Below, piece after piece: positions 41,665-51,206 of a DNA stretch of 64,000 bases. The notes beneath the pieces are model-generated. The model was not told where the DNA came from. It made no database searches and saw only the letters and a program-made list of their open reading frames with translations. The position numbers and the translations under genes are program-made. The DNA is from an uncultured Marvinbryantia sp. (GTDB taxonomy: Bacteria; Bacillota; Clostridia; Lachnospirales; Lachnospiraceae). Position 1 is the first letter of the stretch. Each line of letters opens with the position of its first letter. Location: NCBI GenBank assembly GCA_947630735.1, contig CANRIR010000003.1, forward strand, positions 41,954 to 105,953. Direction: 5' to 3'.

Positions 41665-41690
41665 GACGGAATACGATTTTTGTGCGGACA
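41665..41690 (-). promoter_or_regulatory. Possible autoregulated ECF promoter with a direct repeat
   Basis: TGTCCG (41690-41685), 16 bases, CGTC (41668-41665) on the minus strand. CGTC is a common -10 core for ECF sigma factors. The -35 element lies within a direct repeat GTCCGCA-GTTT-GTCCGCA (41700-41683) with an 11-base period. No good sigma-A promoter was seen in the gap 41602-41725. Confidence 0.35.
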
Positions 41691-41725
41691 AACTGCGGAC
41701 AGATGAAAAAAATTTTGGGGCAGAA

Positions 41726-41796
41726 CAAAAGGGCCGCCGCAGAGCGGTTCCGGGTAACCTGGCATTCCGGTTCCCTTCCCCGCCCTGCGGCGGCCC
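41726..41796 (-). terminator. Terminator-like long hairpin after radA
   Basis: A perfect 12-bp stem GGGCCGCCGCAG / CTGCGGCGGCCC with a 42-base loop, followed on the minus strand by TTTTGTTCTG. It starts 12 bases after the radA stop. The loop is long for a terminator, but the stem is very strong. Confidence 0.7.
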
Positions 41797-41807
41797 GATA
41801 TATTTTT

Positions 41808-43181
41808 TTACGATATAAAGCGCACCGCCTCCCGCACGGTCTTCAGGCCCACCACGCGGATGCCCTGCACGCTTCCCACCGTGCGCACGGAAACCTCCGG
41901 CAAAAGCACCGTGGAAAAGCCCAGCTTCCTGGCTTCCTCCACGCGCTGCTTGGGCATGCTGACGGCGCGGATCTCGCCGCTTAAGCCCACCTCGCCGAAG
42001 GCGATGAGCTTCTCGTCCACCGCGATGTCCTTGTAGCTGGACACCAGCGCCAGGATGAGCCCCAGGTCGATGGCGGGCTCCGTCATCTTGATGCCGCCCG
42101 CTATGTTCACATAGACGTCGCAGGCCGAAAGCTGGATGCCCGCGCGCTTTTCCAGCACGGCCAAAAGCAGGCTGACCCGGTTGAAGTCCGTGCCCGCCGT
42201 GGTGCGCCGCGGCATGGGCAGGTTGCTCCTGCAGACCAGCGCCTGGATCTCCACCAGCACGGGCCGGGTGCCCTCCATGGAGCACGCCACCACGGACCCG
42301 GAAGCGTTTTCCAGCTTGCCGTTCAGCATATATTCCGAGGGGTTCGGCACCTCCGCAAGCCCCGTGTCGCGCATCTCGAACACGCCGATCTCGTTGGTGG
42401 AGCCGAAGCGGTTCTTCACGCCGCGCAGGATACGGTAGGCCGCATGGCGGTCGCCCTCAAAGTAGAGCACGGTGTCCACCATGTGCTCCAGCACCCTGGG
42501 GCCCGCCACCACGCCCTCTTTTGTGACATGCCCCACCAGAAACACCGATATGCCCATGCCCTTTGCGATCTGCAGAAACACGCCGGTGGATTCCCGCACC
42601 TGGGAGACGCTTCCCGGGGCGGAGCTCACCGCGTCGCTGTACATGGTCTGAATGGAATCGATCACCACGATCTGCGGCTGCGTCTTCTCCAGCACCTGCC
42701 GGATGATCTCCAGGTTGGTCTCGCACAGGACCAGCAGGTCCTGCTCCTGCCTGTCCAGGCGCTGGGAGCGCAGCTTGATCTGACTGGCGGATTCCTCCCC
42801 GGAGATATACAGCACCTTCCTGCCGCTCTTTGCCAGGTTCCGGCACACCTGCAGAAGCAGGGTAGATTTCCCGATGCCGGGATCCCCGCCCACCAGGATC
42901 AGGGAACCGGCCACGATTCCGCCGCCCAGCACGCGGTCCAGCTCGTGGATCCCCGTGGAGGTGCGCTGGCTCTCGTCCGCGCAGACGTCCGCCAGGAGCA
43001 CCGGCTCCCGGGACTGCAGGCCTGCCTTTGCAGCGCCCGCGCCTGCGCGGATCTTCTTCGGCGCCGCAGGCTCCTCCGCGAAGGTGTTCCACTCGCGGCA
43101 GCCCGGGCACTGGCCCTGCCATTTGGAGGATTCATAGCCGCAGTTCTGGCAGAAAAATACGGTCGTCCTGTCTTTTGCCAT
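41808..43181 (-). CDS. radA: DNA repair protein RadA (Sms)
   Basis: RadA is a RecA-like branch-migration helicase used in homologous recombination and repair. Domains in order: C4 zinc finger CQNCGYESSKWQGQCPGC, RecA-like ATPase with Walker A GGDPGIGKSTLL, the family-specific KNRFGSTNEIG motif, and a C-terminal Lon-protease-like domain. Length 457 residues is normal. It ends the gntR-clpC-small protein-radA operon; clpC-radA neighbourhood is common in Firmicutes. Confidence 0.98.
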   Translation of the reverse strand: MAKDRTTVFFCQNCGYESSKWQGQCPGCREWNTFAEEPAAPKKIRAGAGAAKAGLQSREPVLLADVCADESQRTSTGIHELDRVLGGGIVAGSLILVGGDPGIGKSTLLLQVCRNLAKSGRKVLYISGEESASQIKLRSQRLDRQEQDLLVLCETNLEIIRQVLEKTQPQIVVIDSIQTMYSDAVSSAPGSVSQVRESTGVFLQIAKGMGISVFLVGHVTKEGVVAGPRVLEHMVDTVLYFEGDRHAAYRILRGVKNRFGSTNEIGVFEMRDTGLAEVPNPSEYMLNGKLENASGSVVACSMEGTRPVLVEIQALVCRSNLPMPRRTTAGTDFNRVSLLLAVLEKRAGIQLSACDVYVNIAGGIKMTEPAIDLGLILALVSSYKDIAVDEKLIAFGEVGLSGEIRAVSMPKQRVEEARKLGFSTVLLPEVSVRTVGSVQGIRVVGLKTVREAVRFIS

Positions 43182-43184
43182 GAT

Positions 43185-43592
43185 CTATCGCTCTATCCTC
43201 ACCGAAACCTTCCTGCCCGCTTCCAGCTCCACGCCAAGGGTGAGCTTTCCGCTCAGGTTTGTCTTCATGGTGCCGGCGGGCTCCCCGTCGATCTGGATGC
43301 CGTACACGGTGTCCGCCTCCAGCTCCACCGTGATCTGCGCGTCCTTGTCGCCCTCCACTTCAAACTCCATCCCGGCCGCCGTCTCTCTCAGATGGCGCAC
43401 GGTAGTGCCCGGCACGGACTCGTACACAAACATTTCGTTCCGCTCCAGCTTCGTGATCTCACGGTAGGATTTTACCTTGTAGAGATCGCCGGCGTTCTCA
43501 AAATCCGACACCTTCGACTTCTGCTCCAGAAGATGGTCGCCGAATCCGATGCTCCCGTCTTCCTCCGTGAAAATTAAGTTTGCTGCTGCCAT
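43185..43592 (-). CDS. Small conserved protein between clpC and radA, function unknown
   Basis: A soluble 135-residue protein with no signal peptide or membrane span. It is rich in short beta strands: an N-terminal FTEEDGSIGFGDHLLE, the central NEMFVYESVPGTTVRHL, and a C-terminal Glu/Val-patterned half. From memory, similar Lachnospiraceae proteins carry the label endosialidase in public annotations; nothing in this short sequence supports a sialidase, since no Asp boxes or catalytic pattern are seen. It starts 13 bases after clpC and ends 3 bases before radA, so it is expressed with both and may have a proteostasis or DNA-repair role. Confidence 0.75.
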   Translation of the reverse strand: MAAANLIFTEEDGSIGFGDHLLEQKSKVSDFENAGDLYKVKSYREITKLERNEMFVYESVPGTTVRHLRETAAGMEFEVEGDKDAQITVELEADTVYGIQIDGEPAGTMKTNLSGKLTLGVELEAGRKVSVRIER

Positions 43593-43605
43593 GTTGTTAT
43601 CCTCC

Positions 43606-46059
<2,454 letters not shown>

Positions 46060-46084
46060 ATCCTTCCATTATCTTAAAATTTTG

Positions 46085-46456
46085 TCATCTTCTCATGTCA
46101 TTCAGTATCTCGTCGATCATCGCGTGTACTTCTTCCCCGGTGATATTTTTGCAGCATGCCTTCGCCAGAAGTACCCGCAGGGCGTCCCGCATCTCCTGCA
46201 TGGCCTGCAGCTTATCCACATCCAGCGCCACAACGGCGCCCCTGCGGCGGTCGAGCTGAAGGAAGCCTTCCTGCCTGAGAACCGAGTACGCCTTGTTTAC
46301 CGTGTGCATATTAATGCCGATATCGTCCGCCATCTGGCGCACGGAAGGGAGCGCGTCCCCCTCGTGGATAGCGGAAGTGGCGATCCCCAGAATGATCTGG
46401 TTCCTCAGCTGTATATAGATGGCTTCGTCACTTTGAAAATCAATTTCGATCATCAT
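46085..46456 (-). CDS. GntR-family transcriptional regulator (YtrA type)
   Basis: A cytosolic DNA-binding protein of about 123 residues. The N-terminal winged helix reads AIYIQLRNQIILGIATSAIHEGD, then LPSVRQMADDIGINMHTVNKAYSVLRQEGF, the GntR helix-turn-helix. It has a short C-terminal tail of about 50 residues, as in the YtrA subfamily, instead of a large effector domain. Two adjacent ATGs (46456, 46453) are the likely start because family members begin at this point; an ATG at 46471 is possible. No strong ribosome binding site is seen. It is first in an operon with clpC and radA, so it may regulate them and itself. Confidence 0.88.
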   Translation of the reverse strand: MMIEIDFQSDEAIYIQLRNQIILGIATSAIHEGDALPSVRQMADDIGINMHTVNKAYSVLRQEGFLQLDRRRGAVVALDVDKLQAMQEMRDALRVLLAKACCKNITGEEVHAMIDEILNDMRR

Positions 46457-46483
46457 CTGTACCACATCCATTCTTTTATTTAC

Positions 46484-46497
46484 ACATTGCGCATTGT
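46484..46497. promoter_or_regulatory. Candidate operator of the GntR regulator
   Basis: Imperfect palindrome ACATTGC-GCATTGT (six of seven positions symmetric) between the predicted transcription start and the gntR start codon. Position and symmetry fit an autoregulatory site; no experimental support. Confidence 0.35.
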
Positions 46498-46507
46498 TGT
46501 GATATAT

Positions 46508-46535
46508 ATTATAGCACAGATGCAAGAAGATACAA
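46508..46535 (-). promoter_or_regulatory. Sigma-A promoter of the gntR-clpC-radA operon
   Basis: TTGTAT (46535-46530), 16-base spacer, TATAAT (46513-46508) on the minus strand. A consensus -10. The leader of about 45 bases contains the candidate operator. Confidence 0.75.
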
Positions 46536-46569
46536 GAGGTAAAATCTGCGGAACCGTCTGCCGCATAAA

Positions 46570-46599
46570 ATTTATGGGGCTGTCTGCCGCAGCCCCATA
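46570..46599 (-). terminator. Rho-independent terminator after the purine/cadherin-like unit
   Basis: A perfect 10-bp stem TATGGGGCTG / CAGCCCCATA with a 7-base loop, followed on the minus strand by AATTTTATG. It begins 17 bases after the stop of the cadherin-like gene. Confidence 0.75.
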
Positions 46600-46615
46600 G
46601 CTTAAATCCTAATCC

Positions 46616-47629
46616 CTACAGATCGATCATTTCCACGTTAATGTCCGGCTCCTGGGTCTCACCCTGTACCAGCTCCGGTTCCGCAGCCTGGGAGGGTTCT
46701 CCTTTCCTGCCCCTGCGCTTGGACTTTTCCGCCTCCGGCTGTACCGCCTCGTCTCCCGGCTGCACCGGCGCGTTTACCTGCCCCGGGGCCGGCTGTGCGT
46801 ACAGCATCTGCGAAGCATTTCCAAAGGCCTCCTCCACATTCTGCGTGGCTTCCTGGACGGGCGGCATGGGCGGCATACCCTGCTGCATGCCCGGGATCGG
46901 CTCCTGCGGCGTGTTGTAATAGAATCCGCCCTGCATGATCTGCTCTTTGCGCGCGAACTCATTGCTCTGATCGATCTGGCTCCTGGCCTCCTTCAGATCC
47001 TCCTTGAGATCCTTATTGCGGAAGCTCTGGTTGATGATGATGATCAGCAGAAGAACGGCAAATCCCACCAGGCCGTAGAGCACCTTCATCAGCAGGTTGA
47101 GCCGGTCGGACAGATCCGCGTTCTGTACGGAGAGCGTCTCGATCTGACGGCGGTTTGCGGCAAGCTCCGCCTCCCGCTTCGCCTCCGCCTCGCTCTCGCT
47201 CTGGCGCTGTGCCTCCTCCTGCTGGATCTGCTCCTGGCTCTTCTCCGTCTGGGGCGGCTCCGTCTCCGCCGGCGCCTCCGATGTGACGTGCAGGGTGTAG
47301 CTCACCTGCGCTCCGTTGGGCGCCTCCACCGTAATATAGACTGTGGCAGTCCCATCCTCTGCAATCTCCGTGCCGCTGATATCGATCACATTCGCCTCCG
47401 AGTTGGACGTGACCGGATCCAGCTGCAGCTCCGTGGTGCCCGCCGGAACCACCACATCATATTCCAGGGTGGAATAGTAAAATTCCGGGGAGCAGCTCAC
47501 GGCGTTTTCCAGGCCCAGATCGTACAGCGAATTGTCGCCGGAGTCTGCGGATGCGCTTATGCAGAGCATCCAGAGCACTGCCAATAAAGTTACTGCGATA
47601 CGGTTTCCTACTCTCCTTACTGTCCTCAT
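46616..47629 (-). CDS. Exported/membrane protein with cadherin-like beta-sandwich domain
   Basis: A 337-residue protein. Signal peptide at about 1-28 (VTLLAVLWMLCISASA). A cadherin-like beta-sandwich domain spans about 33-118 with the family pattern SLYDLGLENA, FYYSTLEYDVVVPAGTTEL and GAQVSYTLHVTSEA. Then comes an Ala/Glu/Gln-rich coiled coil (about 120-180) and a membrane span (LYGLVGFAVLLLIIIINQ). The cytoplasmic tail is Pro/Met/Gln-rich and contains a basic patch (KSKRRGRKGEP). The extracellular domain presumably binds a ligand or partner, and the tail is inside. It follows purD after 67 bases without a visible terminator. Function unknown. Confidence 0.8.
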   Translation of the reverse strand: MRTVRRVGNRIAVTLLAVLWMLCISASADSGDNSLYDLGLENAVSCSPEFYYSTLEYDVVVPAGTTELQLDPVTSNSEANVIDISGTEIAEDGTATVYITVEAPNGAQVSYTLHVTSEAPAETEPPQTEKSQEQIQQEEAQRQSESEAEAKREAELAANRRQIETLSVQNADLSDRLNLLMKVLYGLVGFAVLLLIIIINQSFRNKDLKEDLKEARSQIDQSNEFARKEQIMQGGFYYNTPQEPIPGMQQGMPPMPPVQEATQNVEEAFGNASQMLYAQPAPGQVNAPVQPGDEAVQPEAEKSKRRGRKGEPSQAAEPELVQGETQEPDINVEMIDL

Positions 47630-47696
47630 TGTACACTACCTCACTTTTTACATTCGTTTTGCTGCGCTTTGCAGCGTTCCGGCGTCTCTCCGGCCG

Positions 47697-48968
47697 CTAC
47701 GCTTCCTCTATGGCTCTTCCTATATCGTGACGATAATATTTATTATCGAAATCGATCCAGTTTACGGCCTCGTACGCGTTGGCGCGCGCCTCCTTCAGAT
47801 CCTTTCCGGTGGCCGTGACGCCCAGCACCCGTCCGCCGTTGGTCACGATGCCCTCCGGGGTCTTTTTGGAGCCCGCGTGGAACACATAGTACCCGTCTTT
47901 GCCCTCAAACTTTTCCAGGCCCCGGATGACGAAGCCCTTCTCGTATTTGACCGGATAGCCCTCCGATGCCAGCACCACGCAGACCGCCGCGTTGTCCTCG
48001 AACTCCAGGTCCGTCTGCGCCAGCGTGCCGTCGATGCAGGCCTCGAACACATCCACAATGTCCGTCTTCATGCGCGGCAGCACCACCTGCGTCTCGGGAT
48101 CTCCGAACCTGGCGTTGTACTCCAGCACCTTGGGCCCGTCCGCCGTCAGCATCAGGCCGAAGAAGATGATGCCCTTAAACTCCCGGCCTTCCGCGGCCAT
48201 GGCGTCCACCGTGGGCTGATAGATGTGCTCCCGGCAGTACGCGTCGATCTCTTTGGTATAGAAGGGACTTGGGGAAAAGGTTCCCATGCCGCCCGTGTTG
48301 AGGCCCGTGTCCCCGTCGCCCGCGCGCTTGTGATCCTGCGCGCTGGTCATGGTTTTAATGGTCTTCCCGTCCACGAAGGAGAGCACCGACACCTCGCGCC
48401 CCGTCATAAATTCCTCGATGACCATGCGGTCGCCCGACGCGCCGAACTTCTTGTCCTGCATGATGGACTTCACGCCGGCCTTCGCCTCCTCCAGCGTATT
48501 GCAGATCAGCACGCCCTTCCCCAGCGCAAGCCCGTCCGCCTTGAGCACAATGGGCATCTTCGCCGTCTCCAGATAGGCCAGCGCCTTTTCGGGATCGTCA
48601 AAGTTTTCATACGCCGCGGTGGGGATGTGATATTTCTTCATCAGATCCTTGGAGAACGCCTTGGAGCCCTCCAGGATGGCGGCGTTGGCCCTGGGTCCGA
48701 ACACCCGCAGCCCCTCTTTTTCAAAGACGTCCACCACGCCGCCCACCAGCGGGTCGTCCATGCCGATCACGGTCAGATCGATCTGTTTTTCCTTTGCAAA
48801 CGACGCCAGCTTTTCAAACTCCATGGCGCCTATGTCCACGCACTCGGCGTACTGGGCCACGCCCGCGTTGCCCGGCGCGCAGTAGATCTTGTCCACCTTT
48901 TTGCTCTGGGCCACCTTCCACGCGATGGCATGTTCTCTCCCGCCGCTGCCCACGATCAGTACTTTCAT
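47697..48968 (-). CDS. purD: Phosphoribosylamine--glycine ligase PurD
   Basis: ATP-grasp enzyme of purine synthesis that makes GAR from phosphoribosylamine and glycine. The N-terminus [18 protein letters not shown], the segment GVAQYAECVDI, and the ATP-grasp motifs LEYNARFGDPETQ and NTGGMGTFSPSPF are present. Length 423 residues is normal. The ATG at 48968 follows GGAGG by six bases and overlaps the purN stop by 4 bases; a longer frame upstream lies inside purN and is not credible. Confidence 0.98.
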   Translation of the reverse strand: MKVLIVGSGGREHAIAWKVAQSKKVDKIYCAPGNAGVAQYAECVDIGAMEFEKLASFAKEKQIDLTVIGMDDPLVGGVVDVFEKEGLRVFGPRANAAILEGSKAFSKDLMKKYHIPTAAYENFDDPEKALAYLETAKMPIVLKADGLALGKGVLICNTLEEAKAGVKSIMQDKKFGASGDRMVIEEFMTGREVSVLSFVDGKTIKTMTSAQDHKRAGDGDTGLNTGGMGTFSPSPFYTKEIDAYCREHIYQPTVDAMAAEGREFKGIIFFGLMLTADGPKVLEYNARFGDPETQVVLPRMKTDIVDVFEACIDGTLAQTDLEFEDNAAVCVVLASEGYPVKYEKGFVIRGLEKFEGKDGYYVFHAGSKKTPEGIVTNGGRVLGVTATGKDLKEARANAYEAVNWIDFDNKYYRHDIGRAIEEA

Positions 48969-49600
48969 CTGTCTCCTCCGTCTATTCTGACTTTTCCGTT
49001 CTCCACGCTCACGCGCCCGTTGGCGATCAGGTTGATGGCCTCCGGCATGATCACCCACTCCGCCTGCTCCATCACGCGGCGCTGCAGCGTCTCCGGCGTG
49101 TCGTCCTGGAGCACTTCCACCGCTTTCTGCAGGATGATGGGACCGGTGTCCGTGCCCTCGTCCACAAAGTGCACCGTGGCCCCCGTGATCTTTGCGCCGC
49201 GCTCCAGCACCTTCTCGTGCACCGTCAGCCCGTAATAGCCCGTCCCGCAGAAGGCCGGGATCAGAGCCGGGTGTATGTTGATGATCCGGTTCGGGTAGGC
49301 CGCGATCAGCTCTTTCGGAAGCACCACCATGCAGCCTGCCAGCACGATCAGATCCGGCTCATAGGATCGTATCTTCTCCAGAAGGGCCCGGTTAAACAGC
49401 CGCCTCTCGGCAAACGACTTCGGCGAGACGCACACGTGCTCGATCCCGGCCCGCTTCGCGCGCTGCAGCGCGAAGGCGTTGGGATTGTTGCTGATGACAG
49501 CCGCAACCTCCGCGTTCGTGATCTTCCCCGCCTCTATGGCGTCCAGGATGGCCTGCAGGTTGGTGCCGCCGCCGGATACCAGTACACAGAGCTTTAGCAT
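48965..49600 (-). CDS. purN: Phosphoribosylglycinamide formyltransferase PurN
   Basis: Transfers a formyl group from 10-formyl-THF to GAR. Motifs: [14 protein letters not shown] at the start, then [13 protein letters not shown] and the catalytic [12 protein letters not shown], followed by [18 protein letters not shown] with the essential Asp. Length 211 residues is normal. It overlaps purM by 7 bases and purD by 4 bases. Confidence 0.98.
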   Translation of the reverse strand: MLKLCVLVSGGGTNLQAILDAIEAGKITNAEVAAVISNNPNAFALQRAKRAGIEHVCVSPKSFAERRLFNRALLEKIRSYEPDLIVLAGCMVVLPKELIAAYPNRIINIHPALIPAFCGTGYYGLTVHEKVLERGAKITGATVHFVDEGTDTGPIILQKAVEVLQDDTPETLQRRVMEQAEWVIMPEAINLIANGRVSVENGKVRIDGGDR

Positions 49601-50619
49601 AATTCCACGCCCTTTTCCGCGCAGGCCGTCCGCCCGATCACATACGCGGTCTCGCCCGCGCTCTCAAGCGCCGCCTTTGTCTTTTCCGCATCCGCCGGGT
49701 CCACCGCCAGCACCATGCCGATGCCCATGTTGTAGGTGTTGTACATCATCTGTTCCTCGATCCGGCCCTCGCGCGCCAGCATGTGGAAGATGGGCGGAAC
49801 CGGATAACTGTCTTTCTGGATCACCGCACGCACGCCGTCCGGCAGCATGCGCGGTATGTTCTCATAGAAGCCGCCGCCCGTGATGTGGCTGCAGCCCTTG
49901 ATGCGCACGCCAGCTTCCTTTACCCGGCGCAGCGCCTTCACATATATTTTCGTGGGGGCGAGAAGCGCTTCGCCCAGAGTGGTTCCGAGCTCCTCGTGGT
50001 AGGTGCCCAGCGTCTCCGTGTCCATGGAAAACACCTTCCGCACCAGGGAGAACCCGTTGCTGTGCACGCCCGAGCTGGCAATGCCGATCAGCACGTCCCC
50101 CTCCCGGATGCCGCTGCCCGTGATGAGATCCTTCTCGTCCACCAGGCCCACCGCAAACCCGGCAAGGTCGTATTCCTCCTCGGGCATCAGGCCCGGGTGC
50201 TCGGCCGTCTCCCCGCCGATGAGCGCAGCGCCAGCCTGCGCGCAGCCCTCGGCCACGCCGCTCACGATCTGCGCGATCTTTTCCGGTATATTTTTCCCGC
50301 ACGCGATATAGTCCAAAAAGAACAGCGGCTCGCCGCCCGCGCACGCGATATCGTTCACACACATGGCCACGCAGTCGATGCCGATGGTGTCGTGTTTATC
50401 CATCAGAAAGGCCAGCTTCAGCTTGGTTCCCACGCCATCCGTGCCGGAAACCAGAACCGGCTTCTCCATCTTCTTAATGGCCTCCGCCGAAAACGCGCCG
50501 GAGAATCCGCCGATGCCCGCCAGCACCTCCGGCCGCATGGTTTTTTTGATATGCTCCTTCATCAGCTCTACCGATCTGTACCCGGCTTCGATGTCAACGC
50601 CGGCGTTTTTATAGTCCAT
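49594..50619 (-). CDS. purM: Phosphoribosylformylglycinamidine cyclo-ligase PurM
   Basis: Makes AIR from FGAM with ATP. Starts [20 protein letters not shown] and contains [45 protein letters not shown] and the C-terminal [10 protein letters not shown]. 341 residues, normal. The ATG at 50619 is seven bases after GGAG; an upstream in-frame extension overlaps purE and has frame-shadow composition. It sits 50 bases after purE. Confidence 0.98.
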   Translation of the reverse strand: MDYKNAGVDIEAGYRSVELMKEHIKKTMRPEVLAGIGGFSGAFSAEAIKKMEKPVLVSGTDGVGTKLKLAFLMDKHDTIGIDCVAMCVNDIACAGGEPLFFLDYIACGKNIPEKIAQIVSGVAEGCAQAGAALIGGETAEHPGLMPEEEYDLAGFAVGLVDEKDLITGSGIREGDVLIGIASSGVHSNGFSLVRKVFSMDTETLGTYHEELGTTLGEALLAPTKIYVKALRRVKEAGVRIKGCSHITGGGFYENIPRMLPDGVRAVIQKDSYPVPPIFHMLAREGRIEEQMMYNTYNMGIGMVLAVDPADAEKTKAALESAGETAYVIGRTACAEKGVELC

Positions 50620-50669
50620 GTTGGTTCTCCTCTCCTCGTCGTCCGCGCCGCCCGGGCGGCCGCAGCCCA

Positions 50670-51170
50670 TCAGTATGCCTTGTAGCCCACTTCCTGTAAA
50701 CGCCTGTCTTTTGCCTCCACCTGCTCCTTCAGCTCCTGCGAGTACGCCTTCAGACGCGCCAGCAGCGCATCGTCCGATGTGGCCAGGATCCTGGCCGCCA
50801 GAAGCCCCGCGTTCGCCCCGCCGTTGATGGCCACCGTGGCCACCGGGATGCCGGACGGCATCTGCACGATGGAGTACAGAGAGTCCCTCCCGCCCAGGGA
50901 GCTGGTGTGCATGGGTATGCCGATGACCGGCATGGGGAAGATCGCCGCGCACATGCCCGGCAGATGCGCCGCCATGCCCGCGCCCGCAATGATGACCTTA
51001 AAGCCCCTGCTCTCCGCCGATCTCGCGTATTCGAAGAAGACCTCCGGTTCGCGGTGCGCCGAGATGATGGACATTTCATACTCCACTCCCAGCCTGTCGA
51101 GAATTTCCGCCGCCTTCGCCATGACCGGCATATCCGAATCGCTTCCCATTACAATGCCTACTTTTGCCAT
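50670..51170 (-). CDS. purE: N5-carboxyaminoimidazole ribonucleotide mutase PurE
   Basis: Class I PurE converts N5-CAIR to CAIR. The N-terminus [14 protein letters not shown], the [10 protein letters not shown] active-site segment, [12 protein letters not shown] and [14 protein letters not shown] region ([15 protein letters not shown]) are intact. 166 residues, normal. No purK lies beside it. It follows the M29-like gene by 36 bases. Confidence 0.97.
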   Translation of the reverse strand: MAKVGIVMGSDSDMPVMAKAAEILDRLGVEYEMSIISAHREPEVFFEYARSAESRGFKVIIAGAGMAAHLPGMCAAIFPMPVIGIPMHTSSLGGRDSLYSIVQMPSGIPVATVAINGGANAGLLAARILATSDDALLARLKAYSQELKEQVEAKDRRLQEVGYKAY

Positions 51171-51206
51171 ATAGGTTTTCTCCTCCGCGTGTTTTTTCTG
51201 CTTCTC

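Noticed and set aside
41602..42285. Longer N-terminus of the ECF sigma factor in the same frame
   Set aside because: The extension runs through the terminator and radA and has shadow composition. The ATG at 41601 has a good ribosome binding site and starts at the normal family position.
46456..46560. CtsR-type operator (GGTCAAA heptad repeats) expected ahead of clpC
   Set aside because: No such repeat was found in the promoter and leader region; only a different short palindrome is present.
47630..47696. Terminator between purD and the cadherin-like gene
   Set aside because: Short CCGG and GCTGC/GCAGC hairpins lack a T-run on the minus strand; co-transcription is more likely.
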